From Micromonospora parastrephiae (GTDB lineage Bacteria > Actinomycetota > Actinomycetes > Mycobacteriales > Micromonosporaceae), in contig NZ_JAEVHM010000035.1 of NCBI RefSeq assembly GCF_016802865.1, positions 1-41,535 on the forward strand: DNA of 41,535 nucleotides, written 5' to 3'. Positions 8,240-15,858 of this stretch are shown piece by piece. The notes beneath the pieces were generated by a model. It searched no databases, was not told the DNA's origin, and worked only from the letters and a program-made list of their open reading frames with translations. Every line of letters begins with the position of its first letter. Within the stretch, counting starts at the first letter, position 1. A program made the translations under genes and the position numbers.

Positions 8240-9118
8240 TCAGGCCGGCTGCGGGGTGTCCTCGTCGGCGAGGACGACCTCCCACGCCTCCACGTTCCGC
8301 TCGGTGACCGTGGTGGGGGACTCCAGGTGGTAGGCGCCGCTGGGCAGGATGCCCGCCCCGCCGTGCCGTTCCAGCACGGCGAGCTGGGCGGCGACGTCCT
8401 CGCCCTGATGGTTCTCCTGCACACGACGCCAGAAGTCGAAACCGCCGGAGTCGACGAGTTTGGCCCGGTCGTAGAGCACGCACCCGCCGATCCAGGAGAC
8501 CTTGTACGCCCGCCACGCGCCGGGCGGCAGCGCCACCTGCGCGGTGACGTGCAGCAGGTTGGCCGCCGAGTGGATTCGGGCCCGGTCCCACTCCGGGGTT
8601 CCCGGCCGGATCCGCTCCGGGGTGGGCGGACCGGTCCACTCCTCGTAGTGCCCGTGCGTCTCCGGTCGTACGTCGTCGACGTACGAGAGGCCGTGCACCC
8701 CGTTGCCGACGAACCCGCAGCCCAGCTCCTCGATCGCGGTGACCAGCCGGTGCAGCGCCCCCGGTTCCAGCCAGATGTCGTCGTCGAGGCTGAGGACGTA
8801 CCGGGCGGCCGATGCGGCCAGCAGGTACGCCCGATGTTCGGCCAGTCCGCGCCGGGGCAGCCGTCGGGTCAACAGCACCGGGTGACCCCGGTGGCGCAAC
8901 GCCCGAGCCATGGTGGCCGCGGCGGGGTGCGCGTACGCCGGCTCCCCGTCGGACTGGTCGCTGACCACCACCCCGAAGCCGGGCACCCCTTCCTGGGCGG
9001 CGAGCCCGGCGAGGGTGACCGCCAGTTCGGCAGGCCGGTTGCGGGTCGGGATCAGCACGTCGACCAGCCGCTCGGTCCGGAAGCCCTCCGGCGTGTCGAG
9101 GTCGAGCGGGCGGTTCAC
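8240..9118 (-). CDS. Glycosyltransferase family 2
   Basis: 292-aa GT-A enzyme: nucleotide-binding start VDVLIPTRNRPAELAVTLAG, an acidic DDD metal-binding motif in YVLSLDDDIWLEPGA (about residue 111) and the acceptor-side segment YKVSWIGGCVLYDRAKLVD. There is no TM helix. GTG 9118 overlaps the hldE stop (GTGA, 9115-9118), so translation is coupled to hldE and the enzyme probably acts in the same sugar pathway. Donor and acceptor cannot be told from the sequence. The gene is intact. Confidence 0.88.
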   Translation of the reverse strand: MNRPLDLDTPEGFRTERLVDVLIPTRNRPAELAVTLAGLAAQEGVPGFGVVVSDQSDGEPAYAHPAAATMARALRHRGHPVLLTRRLPRRGLAEHRAYLLAASAARYVLSLDDDIWLEPGALHRLVTAIEELGCGFVGNGVHGLSYVDDVRPETHGHYEEWTGPPTPERIRPGTPEWDRARIHSAANLLHVTAQVALPPGAWRAYKVSWIGGCVLYDRAKLVDSGGFDFWRRVQENHQGEDVAAQLAVLERHGGAGILPSGAYHLESPTTVTERNVEAWEVVLADEDTPQPA

Positions 9119-10941
9119 GACGCCCGGGTGCGAGTGTTCAGCGACGGGTCGGGTTCCCGGGCCGGCTCGGGTTCCCGGTCCTGGCTGTGCGACCGGATCC
9201 GGTCGATGATGGCGGACGTGGACCGGTCCGGCACGTACCCCAGGGTGCGCACCTGACCGCCCAGCCGGCGCACCAGCGGCGCCTCCGGCACCAGCTCCGG
9301 CGGGTAGTCGCCGCCCTTGACGTACACGTCGGGGCGGACGGCCTCGATGAGCGCGGCCGGTGAGTCCTCCTCGAAGACCACCACGTGGTCCACGCAGGAC
9401 AGCGCGGCGAGCAGGGCACCGCGGTCCTCGACCGGGTTGACCGGCCGGTCCGGGCCCTTGAGGCGACGTACGCTGCCGTCCGAGTTGACCGCGACGATGA
9501 GCAGGTCGCCCAGGGCACGGGCCTGTTCCAGGTAGCGGACGTGTCCCCGGTGCAGCACGTCGAAGCAGCCGTTGGTGAACACCATTGACCGTCCCGCCTC
9601 GCGGTGCTCGGTGACGATCGCCTCCAACTCGTCGGCGTCGACCAGCGACGGGTGCCCGGTGGTCTGCGGGGGCAGGTCGAGCGCGGTCAGCAGATCCTCG
9701 CGCCGGCACACGCAGGTGCCCGTGTCGGACACCGTGATGGTGGCCGCCAACTGGGCGAGCTGGGCGGCGGTGGGCAGCGGGGCGTCGGCGGCCAGGGCCA
9801 ACGTCATCGCCGCCAGGTACGCGTCTCCGGCGCCCACGGCGTGGCTGGCCGGGACGGGTGTGCTGTGGCTGCGCCGCGGCTCGCCGTCGGCGCCGCCGAC
9901 CACCGCGCCCTCGGTGTCCAGGGTCACCGCGACCACGTCGGCCCCGGTGTGCGCGCGCAGTTCGGCCAGGCGTGACTCGGCCAGTACGGCCCGGTCGACG
10001 CCCGCTCCGGCCTCGGTGTTCACGGTGACGCCGGTGCCGGTGACGCTGAGCCCGTCACCGGTCAGGGCCACCCGGCCCTCGCCGGGTGTGGGCTCACCGA
10101 CCGGACCGGGGCGGTCGCCGCTGCTCGCGGTGACGTCGTCGGCGCGGGCCCCGCCCGGGGCGGCGCCGACGCTCAACTCGGACGGGCCGTCGGCCGGGTC
10201 ACGGTCGGGGTGTTCCAGGTGCAGCGCCGCGCCGGCCGTCGGCCGGGTCGCACCGCTGGCGCGGGCCAGCAGCCGGGTCGCCTCGGCGAAGCTGGGGGTG
10301 ACGACGGTCGGCGCGAGACCCCGCCAGTCGGCCAGGTCGTGGGCGTCCAGCGCGATCGTGGCGTACCGCTCCCGCTGCTCGACCAGCCAGGCGCGCACCG
10401 GCGCGGGCAGAGCGCCGAGGCCGTAGTCGCAGACCACCAGGGTCGGCGCCTCCCCACCGGCGGCGGCGCGCAGCTCCTCGGTGGCGCAGTCCAGGGCGGT
10501 GAGCAGTCGGGTCACGCCGTCCGGGTCGAGCGCGTCGTCCGGATCGCCGGAGTCTTCGCGGAGCAGGATCTGGTTGCCGGCCAGCATCCGCCGCTTCACC
10601 GGGGTGGGGCGGCCCGGCTGGTTGACCGTACGGTCCCAGACGCCGGCGCGGTCCAGACAGTCGTGCAGTTCGTCCCCGGCGACGTCGGCGCCGACCGGTG
10701 CGACCAGCACCGCCCGACCGCCCAGGGTGGCGACGTTGACCGCGGTGTTCGCGGCCCCGCCGGCGGCGGAGATCCGCCGACGCAGGGTGAGAACCGGGGC
10801 GGGCGCCTCCCGGCACAGTCGGTCGGACTCGGCGAACCGCCATTCGTCCAACATGGCGTCGCCGACGACGAGGACCGGGCGTCCGAGCCAGCTCTCCACG
10901 ACGGTGGCGAGCCGACGCTGTTCCGCTGCTGCTCCTGCCAT
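9115..10941 (-). CDS. hldE: HldE: bifunctional heptose-7-phosphate kinase / heptose-1-phosphate adenylyltransferase
   Basis: 608 aa, against about 475 in typical HldE. The N-terminal PfkB/ribokinase-like kinase has GGAANTAVNVATLGG and the catalytic SHAVGAGDAYLAAM (Asp373). The C-terminal nucleotidyltransferase has TNGCFDVLHRGHVRYL (HRGH at 464-467) and VNSDGSVRRLKGPDRPVNP. Together they phosphorylate D-glycero-D-manno-heptose 7-phosphate at C1 and, after the phosphatase step, add AMP to yield ADP-heptose. About 100 low-complexity Ala/Gly/Pro residues (about 226-325) are inserted in the kinase domain. ATG 10941 is the likely start, though its GGGGAGG lies unusually close. It is coupled to the GT2 gene. 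GmhA, GmhB and HldD are not in the window. Confidence 0.9.
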   Translation of the reverse strand: MAGAAAEQRRLATVVESWLGRPVLVVGDAMLDEWRFAESDRLCREAPAPVLTLRRRISAAGGAANTAVNVATLGGRAVLVAPVGADVAGDELHDCLDRAGVWDRTVNQPGRPTPVKRRMLAGNQILLREDSGDPDDALDPDGVTRLLTALDCATEELRAAAGGEAPTLVVCDYGLGALPAPVRAWLVEQRERYATIALDAHDLADWRGLAPTVVTPSFAEATRLLARASGATRPTAGAALHLEHPDRDPADGPSELSVGAAPGGARADDVTASSGDRPGPVGEPTPGEGRVALTGDGLSVTGTGVTVNTEAGAGVDRAVLAESRLAELRAHTGADVVAVTLDTEGAVVGGADGEPRRSHSTPVPASHAVGAGDAYLAAMTLALAADAPLPTAAQLAQLAATITVSDTGTCVCRREDLLTALDLPPQTTGHPSLVDADELEAIVTEHREAGRSMVFTNGCFDVLHRGHVRYLEQARALGDLLIVAVNSDGSVRRLKGPDRPVNPVEDRGALLAALSCVDHVVVFEEDSPAALIEAVRPDVYVKGGDYPPELVPEAPLVRRLGGQVRTLGYVPDRSTSAIIDRIRSHSQDREPEPAREPDPSLNTRTRAS

Positions 10942-11102
10942 GCCTCCCCGGGTCCCCAGCGGCCTGGCGGACAAACCTGCGCGGCGAGGGGGTGCGCCGC
11001 TGGTCGTGCGGCCTTCGGTGGTTCCGCACCGACCGGGCCTGTTTCGGGCCTTCACGGCCGGGAAGGGAACTGTGGTACCCCCTGGAAAGGAGATGTACCG
11101 AG

Positions 11103-11645
11103 ATGGCAGCGACACTGCAGGGCAAGCGGATCGCCTTCCTGGCCGCCGACGGCGTCGAGGAGGTCGAGTACGTCCAGCCGCGCGAGGCGGTCGAGAACGC
11201 CGGCGCGACGGTCGAGCTGGTCTCGCTCAAGCCCGGTTCCATCCAGTCCTTCAACCACCTGGACAAGTCCAGGACGTACGACGTGGACGTGACCGCGGAC
11301 AAGGCGGACGCGGGCGGCTACGACGCGCTGGTGCTGCCCGGCGGGGTGGCGAACCCGGACTTCCTCCGTGGTGACCCGGACGCGGTGCGGTTCGTGAAGG
11401 CGTTCTTCGACGCGGGTAAGCCGGTCGGGGTGATCTGCCACGGCCCGTGGACCCTGATCGAGGCAGACGTGGTGCGTGGTCGCCGGATCGCCTCCTGGCC
11501 CAGCCTGCGTACCGACCTGACCAACGCCGGCGCCACCTGGGTCGACGAGGAGTGCGTGACGGACGGCAACCTGATCAGCAGCCGCAATCCCGACGACCTC
11601 CCCGCCTTCTGCGCCCAGATCACGAAATCCTTCGCCACCCCCTGA
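11103..11645 (+). CDS. DJ-1/PfpI family protein (type 1 glutamine amidotransferase-like)
   Basis: 180 aa, a single DJ-1/PfpI domain. The nucleophile elbow is KPVGVICHGPWTL (Cys112), preceded by YDALVLPGGVANPDFLR and the N-terminal IAFLAADGVEEVEY with its conserved Glu. Family members act as deglycases/glyoxalases, proteases or stress proteins; the ICHGPW form matches the PfpI/YhbO type. ATG 11103 follows AAAGGAG with a 10-nt spacer. It is divergent from hldE (161 bp apart), and its transcript probably ends in the inverted repeat at 11655. Confidence 0.9.
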   Translation: MAATLQGKRIAFLAADGVEEVEYVQPREAVENAGATVELVSLKPGSIQSFNHLDKSRTYDVDVTADKADAGGYDALVLPGGVANPDFLRGDPDAVRFVKAFFDAGKPVGVICHGPWTLIEADVVRGRRIASWPSLRTDLTNAGATWVDEECVTDGNLISSRNPDDLPAFCAQITKSFATP

Positions 11646-11654
11646 CCCCGCCCG

Positions 11655-11713
11655 GTTGATCATGAAGTTGTTGCCATCCGACACGGCGTGTCGTGGCAAT
11701 AACTTCATGATCA
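11655..11713. repeat. Dispersed intergenic inverted repeat, copy 2
   Basis: Arms 11655-11675 and 11695-11712 pair with one A/G difference. The loop contains a second small dyad (GACAC/GTGTC). Bases 11684-11713 match 49-78 exactly. It starts 10 nt after the DJ-1/PfpI stop, so it may end that transcript before the exporter gene. Confidence 0.8.
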
Positions 11714-11795
11714 GCGGCTGTGGGGAGTGAGCGAGGGCGGGTGGGTTTTTTTCCGGTTCCGCGCATGTTTTGGGGCTCGCCGGATAGAAGGGCAC

Positions 11796-13472
11796 ATGAC
11801 CACCGAAGCCTCCGCCGCGCCGGTGCTGAATCGCCAGCAGATCCGGCTGCTCATGCTCGGCCTGATGACCGGCATGCTGTTGGCCGCGCTCGATCAGACC
11901 ATCGTCGGTACGGCCCTGCCAACCATCGTCGGTGAGCTGGGTGGGATCAACCACTACTCGTGGGTGGTCACCGCGTACCTGCTCGCCTCGACCGCGTCCA
12001 CGCCCCTGTACGGCAAGATGGCCGACCTGTACGGGCGCCGTCCGGTGTTCCTGTTCTCGATCGGCACGTTCCTGGTCGGGTCGCTGCTGGCGGGACTGTC
12101 GCAGAACATGACCCAGCTGATCGTCACCCGGGGCATCCAGGGCCTGGGTGCCGGTGGTCTGTTGACGTTGGCGTTCACCATCATCTCGGACGTCGTCTCA
12201 CCCCGTGAGCGGGGCCGCTACCAGGGGTTGTTCGGTGCCGTCTTCGGGATCTCGTCGGTGGCCGGTCCGCTGGTCGGTGGTTACTTCGCGGAGACCGACT
12301 GGCGGTGGATCTTCTACATCAACGTGCCGTTGGCGATCCTGGCCATCGTGGTCTGTTACCACGTGATGCGGCTGATCCCGTTCGAGCGCCGCAACCACGC
12401 GATCGACTGGCTCGGCGCGGGCCTGCTGGTCGCCGGGGTGAGCTGTCTGCTGCTGGCGTTGAGCTGGGGCGGCAACGAGTACCCGTGGAGCTCCGGGTTG
12501 ATCATCGGCCTCTTCGTCGCGGGTGCCGTGCTCGCCGTGTTGTTCGTGCTCCAGGAGGCCCGGGTCGCCGAACCCATCCTGCCGTTGCGGCTGTTCCGCA
12601 GCGCCACGTTCGCGCTCGCCAACTCGGCCGGCTTCGTGCTCGGTCTGGTGATGTTCGGGTCGATCATCTTCATCCCGCTGTACCTCCAGATCGTCAAGGG
12701 CGCCTCGCCGACCCGCAGCGGTCTGCTGATGCTGCCGATGATGGCCGGCATCATCGTCACCTCGATCCTCACCGGGCGGGCGATGAGCCGGATCGGCCGG
12801 TACAAGTGGTTCCCGGTGGTCGGGTCGGCGACGCTGGTGCTGGGCATGCTGCTGTTCACCCGGCTGCACGTGGACACCTCGCTCTGGGTGGCGTTCCTCT
12901 TCATGGTGGTGATCGGCGTCGGCCTGGGCCTGTGCATGCAGTCGCTGATCCTCGCCGTGCAGAACGCGGTCACCGTGCGGGACCTGGGCGCCGGTACGTC
13001 CTCGGCGACGTTCTTCCGGTCGCTGGGTGGCTCGTTCGGTGTGGCGATCCTGGGCACGGTGCTCTCGTCGCGGCTCAACTCGGAGTTGGCCGACCGGCTG
13101 CCCGGCGCGATCGCCCAGCTGCCGCCGGAGCAGCGGGCGGCGGTAGCGGCCAGCGGCGGCACGAACATCTCGATCAACGATCCGGCGACCATCATGGCGC
13201 TGCCCGGCGCGGTCCGGGCCGCCATCCAGGGGTCGTTCGTGGAGTCGCTGCACCTGGTCTTCCTGACCGCCGGCGTGGTCGCGATCGTGGCGGTGCTGGT
13301 CACCCTGGCGTTGCCCAACAACACGCTGCGGGGCGCGGGGCCGGAGGGTGCCACCGGCGGTGCCGATCCACTCGGCGGCAAGGCCGCGGCGGCGGGTGGC
13401 AAGCCGCTGACCCGCGAGTCCAAGGACGAGGCCGCGGCGGACATGGAGTCCAAGTCCCAGACGATGATCTGA
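11796..13472 (+). CDS. DHA2-type MFS multidrug exporter (14 TM, EmrB/QacA family)
   Basis: 558 aa with about 14 hydrophobic segments. TM1 holds the DHA2 motif LDQTIVGTALPTI; loop 2-3 holds motif A (GKMADLYGRRPVF); TM5 holds the antiporter motif C (SSVAGPLVGGYF). It should export drugs or an internal metabolite in exchange for protons. A periplasm-facing stretch rich in Ala/Gln lies before the last TM, and the C-terminal tail is soluble and charged. ATG 11796 follows AGAAGGG. The 3' end is 3 bp from the convergent TetR gene, a common pairing of exporter and repressor, although the visible TetR operator is on the far side of the regulator. Confidence 0.93.
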   Translation: MTTEASAAPVLNRQQIRLLMLGLMTGMLLAALDQTIVGTALPTIVGELGGINHYSWVVTAYLLASTASTPLYGKMADLYGRRPVFLFSIGTFLVGSLLAGLSQNMTQLIVTRGIQGLGAGGLLTLAFTIISDVVSPRERGRYQGLFGAVFGISSVAGPLVGGYFAETDWRWIFYINVPLAILAIVVCYHVMRLIPFERRNHAIDWLGAGLLVAGVSCLLLALSWGGNEYPWSSGLIIGLFVAGAVLAVLFVLQEARVAEPILPLRLFRSATFALANSAGFVLGLVMFGSIIFIPLYLQIVKGASPTRSGLLMLPMMAGIIVTSILTGRAMSRIGRYKWFPVVGSATLVLGMLLFTRLHVDTSLWVAFLFMVVIGVGLGLCMQSLILAVQNAVTVRDLGAGTSSATFFRSLGGSFGVAILGTVLSSRLNSELADRLPGAIAQLPPEQRAAVAASGGTNISINDPATIMALPGAVRAAIQGSFVESLHLVFLTAGVVAIVAVLVTLALPNNTLRGAGPEGATGGADPLGGKAAAAGGKPLTRESKDEAAADMESKSQTMI

Positions 13473-13475
13473 CCG

Positions 13476-14108
13476 TCAGGCGGGGCGGCGGTAGGCGCCG
13501 TACCACCAGGTGGCAGCCAATTCCCGGGCGGCTGCCGCATCGGTGGCGGGGTCGGCCGACGTCGCGCTGGCGTGGTCGGCGAGGAATCGGTCACCGCCGT
13601 ACACGATGAGCCGGCTCGCGGTCTCCGCGTCGAGGCTCGCGGGGGTGCGCCCGGCCTGCTGCTCGACGCGAAGCGCCTCGACGGTACGCGTCACGAACTG
13701 CTCGAACCCGGCCGCCCAGTACTCCCGGACCACCTCGTCGTACGCCGCGACCTCGCTGATCGCCGCCAGCACCGGGGCGTACGTCCGGTAGATGCGGATC
13801 ACGTCGGCGAAGACCTCGGTGAGCACCGCGAACTGGTCACCCGGCCCGCCCGGGTCCCACTCGCGGATCCGGTCGAAGGACGTCTCCCGCATGGTGCCGG
13901 CGAGGCGCATGAGCAGCTCGCTCTTGTCCCGGAAGTGGGTGTAGAAGGTCGACCGCGCCACTCCGGCCTCGGCGGCGATCCGCTGGACGCCGAGGTCGGT
14001 GAAGCGGACCCCCTGCTGGAGCAGCCGCTCGGTGGCTGCCAGCACCCGCGCTTCGACGGCGGCTCGCCCATCGGGATTGCGGGGGCGGCGGCGGGTGATC
14101 GAGGGCAT
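13476..14108 (-). CDS. TetR family transcriptional regulator
   Basis: 210 aa. The N-terminal helix-turn-helix is VQRIAAEAGVARSTFYTHFRD (about residues 41-61), with the usual FYxHFxxKxEL end; the C-terminal ligand domain is all-helical and specific to subgroup. ATG 14108 faces a short intergenic region with a perfect 7-1-7 palindrome at 14160-14174, so it probably represses itself and the divergent aldo/keto reductase gene. The exporter at 11796-13472, which ends 3 bp away, is another likely target. The ligand is unknown. Confidence 0.92.
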   Translation of the reverse strand: MPSITRRRPRNPDGRAAVEARVLAATERLLQQGVRFTDLGVQRIAAEAGVARSTFYTHFRDKSELLMRLAGTMRETSFDRIREWDPGGPGDQFAVLTEVFADVIRIYRTYAPVLAAISEVAAYDEVVREYWAAGFEQFVTRTVEALRVEQQAGRTPASLDAETASRLIVYGGDRFLADHASATSADPATDAAAARELAATWWYGAYRRPA

Positions 14109-14159
14109 ACCCGAAATCCTAGGTGGCCGGGGGTCGGGTCGGCGACGTACGCTCGCTGC

Positions 14160-14174
14160 CGGACACAGTGTCCG
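14160..14174. promoter_or_regulatory. Probable TetR operator (CGGACAC-A-GTGTCCG)
   Basis: Perfect inverted repeat with 7-nt arms and a one-base centre, between the divergent TetR and aldo/keto reductase starts. The right arm is followed by a further partial repeat (CCGACATAGTGA). Size and placement fit TetR dimer binding. Confidence 0.65.
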
Positions 14175-14233
14175 ACATAGTGACCACGGAGTGCCTGATC
14201 GCGGCCTCCGACCCACCACGAGGAGCGACACAC

Positions 14234-15265
14234 GTGAAGTACCGACTGCTGGGCACCACCGGGGTGTATGTCTCGGAGATCTCGCTCGGCACGATGACCT
14301 TCGGAGGCAGCGGGCAGCCGGTCTGGGGCAGCCTCGGCGCGTTGCCGCTGTCCGACGCGCAGCGGCTGGTGGACACGGCGCTGGACGCCGGTGTCAACTT
14401 CGTCGACACCGCCGACACCTACAGCGAGGGTGAGAGCGAGGAGTTGCTCGGCCAGGCGCTCGGCAAGCGTCGACGTGACGTGGTACTCGCGACCAAGGTG
14501 CACGCCCGGACGGGTCCCGGCCCGAACGACGTCGGCACCTCGCGGCTGCACATCATGCAGGCGTTGGAGGACAGCCTGCGGCGGCTGCGCACCGACTACA
14601 TCGACCTGTACCAGATCCACAACTTCGACCAGGTCACGCCGATGGAGGAGACGCTGCGGGCGCTGGACGACGCCGTGCGGCAGGGCAAGATCCGCTACGT
14701 CGGTTGCGCGAACTTCGCCGCCTGGCAGATCTCCAAGGCGCTCGGCATCTCCGCCCGGGAGAAGCTCGCCAGGTTCGTCTCGGTGCAGTCGTACTACTCG
14801 CTGGTGGGCCGCGACGTCGAGCGTGAGCTGGTGCCGATGGCACTCGACGAGGGCATCGGCATGACCGTGTGGAGCCCGCTCGCTGGCGGCTTCCTCTCCG
14901 GCAAGATCACCCGCGACAACGGGGTCGCGGACAGCGGCTCGCGCAGCGCGCAGCCCGGCTACACCAACTTCCCGCCACTGGACCGGGAGCGCGGCTTCGA
15001 CGTGGTGGATGTCCTCAAGGGCGTCGCCGAGCGGCACGGGGTCAGCCCGGCCCGGGTGGCGGTCGCCTGGCTGCTGACCCGGCCCGCCGTGACCAGCGTG
15101 ATCGTCGGTGCCCGCAAGCACGAGCAGCTGGTGGACAACATCGCCGCCTCGGATCTCACGCTGACCGCGCAGGATCTCACCGAGTTGGACGAGATCACCA
15201 AGCTGCCCGCCGCCTACCCGAACTGGATCCAGGAGGCGTTCGCCGGGGTCCGCTACCCGCGGTGA
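14234..15265 (+). CDS. Aldo/keto reductase
   Basis: 343-aa TIM-barrel NADPH-dependent reductase. Catalytic Asp and Tyr are in FVDTADTYSEGESEELLG (Asp58, Tyr63), Lys in VVLATKVHA and His in LYQIHNFD. The C-terminal cofactor segment VTSVIVGARKHEQLVDNIAA is typical of the AKR general family (YajO/Tas-like). GTG 14234 follows AGGAG with an 8-nt spacer. It is divergent from the TetR gene and probably controlled by the operator at 14160. It reduces an aldehyde or ketone; the substrate is not evident. Confidence 0.92.
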   Translation: MKYRLLGTTGVYVSEISLGTMTFGGSGQPVWGSLGALPLSDAQRLVDTALDAGVNFVDTADTYSEGESEELLGQALGKRRRDVVLATKVHARTGPGPNDVGTSRLHIMQALEDSLRRLRTDYIDLYQIHNFDQVTPMEETLRALDDAVRQGKIRYVGCANFAAWQISKALGISAREKLARFVSVQSYYSLVGRDVERELVPMALDEGIGMTVWSPLAGGFLSGKITRDNGVADSGSRSAQPGYTNFPPLDRERGFDVVDVLKGVAERHGVSPARVAVAWLLTRPAVTSVIVGARKHEQLVDNIAASDLTLTAQDLTELDEITKLPAAYPNWIQEAFAGVRYPR

Positions 15266-15271
15266 GCCGGT

Positions 15272-15305
15272 CGCCCGGTCCGGTGCTCGCCCGCCGGGCC
15301 GGGCG
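15272..15305. terminator. Bidirectional stem-loop between convergent genes
   Basis: 12-bp stem (15272-15283 with 15294-15305, one G-T pair) and a 10-nt loop, in the 45-bp gap between the stops of the aldo/keto reductase and Nudix genes. It has no T-tract, as is common for actinomycete terminators. Confidence 0.6.
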
Positions 15306-15310
15306 CGGCC

Positions 15311-15802
15311 CTACTTGAGGATCAGCCGGTTGGTCTGTTCGAACACGTCCAGGTCGGCCAGGGTCTCGGCGACCGAGGCGGAGAGCGGGCTGGGGAACCG
15401 GTCGCGGGGGAAGAAGCCCGCGTCGGTGGTCTCGTCGGTGGTCCGGGTCAGCTGCCCGTCCCACTCCTCCACCTTGAACGCCGTGGTGAAGACCTGGTAC
15501 GTGTGCCCGTACATGTTGGTGCTGGTCCGGTCCGGGCCGGTGTAGAGCGCGAACGCGCAGACCCGCAGCGCCCGCAGTCCGGTCTCCTCGCGGACCTCCC
15601 GGACCGCGCAGTCGGCGATCGACTCGCCCAGCTCCATCGCCCCGGCGGGCATGGCCCACTGACCGTTGTCGGAGCGTTGGATCAGCAGGATTCGTCCGGC
15701 ATTGTCGCTGACCACGGCGCGGGCGCCGACGAACATCAGCGTCCGGTCCCCGGCGAGCGCGCGTAACTGCCCCACGTACGAGTCGGCCCAGGAGATGCTC
15801 AC
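15311..15802 (-). CDS. Nudix hydrolase
   Basis: 163 aa with a complete Nudix box at residues 54-76 (GAMELGESIADCAVREVREE, then TGL), so it should hydrolyse a nucleoside diphosphate linked to another group, using Mg2+. The preceding NGQWAMPAG and the LLIQRSDN strand are standard. The start is set at GTG 15802 because a perfect TAAATT -10 box ends 7 nt before it; a TTG at 15811 would lie inside the promoter. It is divergent from the acyl-CoA ligase gene. The substrate is unknown. Confidence 0.9.
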   Translation of the reverse strand: MSISWADSYVGQLRALAGDRTLMFVGARAVVSDNAGRILLIQRSDNGQWAMPAGAMELGESIADCAVREVREETGLRALRVCAFALYTGPDRTSTNMYGHTYQVFTTAFKVEEWDGQLTRTTDETTDAGFFPRDRFPSPLSASVAETLADLDVFEQTNRLILK

Positions 15803-15809
15803 CTGCGCC

Positions 15810-15815
15810 AATTTA
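15810..15815 (-). promoter_or_regulatory. -10 box (TAAATT) for the leaderless Nudix gene
   Basis: Minus-strand TANNNT box, 7 nt before GTG 15802, with no ribosome site. The -35 region would overlap that of the divergent ligase promoter. Confidence 0.5.
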
Positions 15816-15845
15816 CGGGGGTTCCCAACGTGTGACCGGCGACAC

Positions 15846-15851
15846 TAGCTT
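15846..15851 (+). promoter_or_regulatory. -10 box (TAGCTT) for the leaderless acyl-CoA ligase gene
   Basis: TANNNT box 7 nt before ATG 15859, with no Shine-Dalgarno sequence. It lies 30 nt from the divergent TAAATT box, so the two promoters must share their upstream parts. Confidence 0.5.
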
Positions 15852-15858
15852 GTTACCC

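Noticed and set aside
7292..9256. Long plus-strand frame covering parts of the GT9 and GT2 genes
   Set aside because: It crosses two genes of opposite direction and has no domain or ribosome site.
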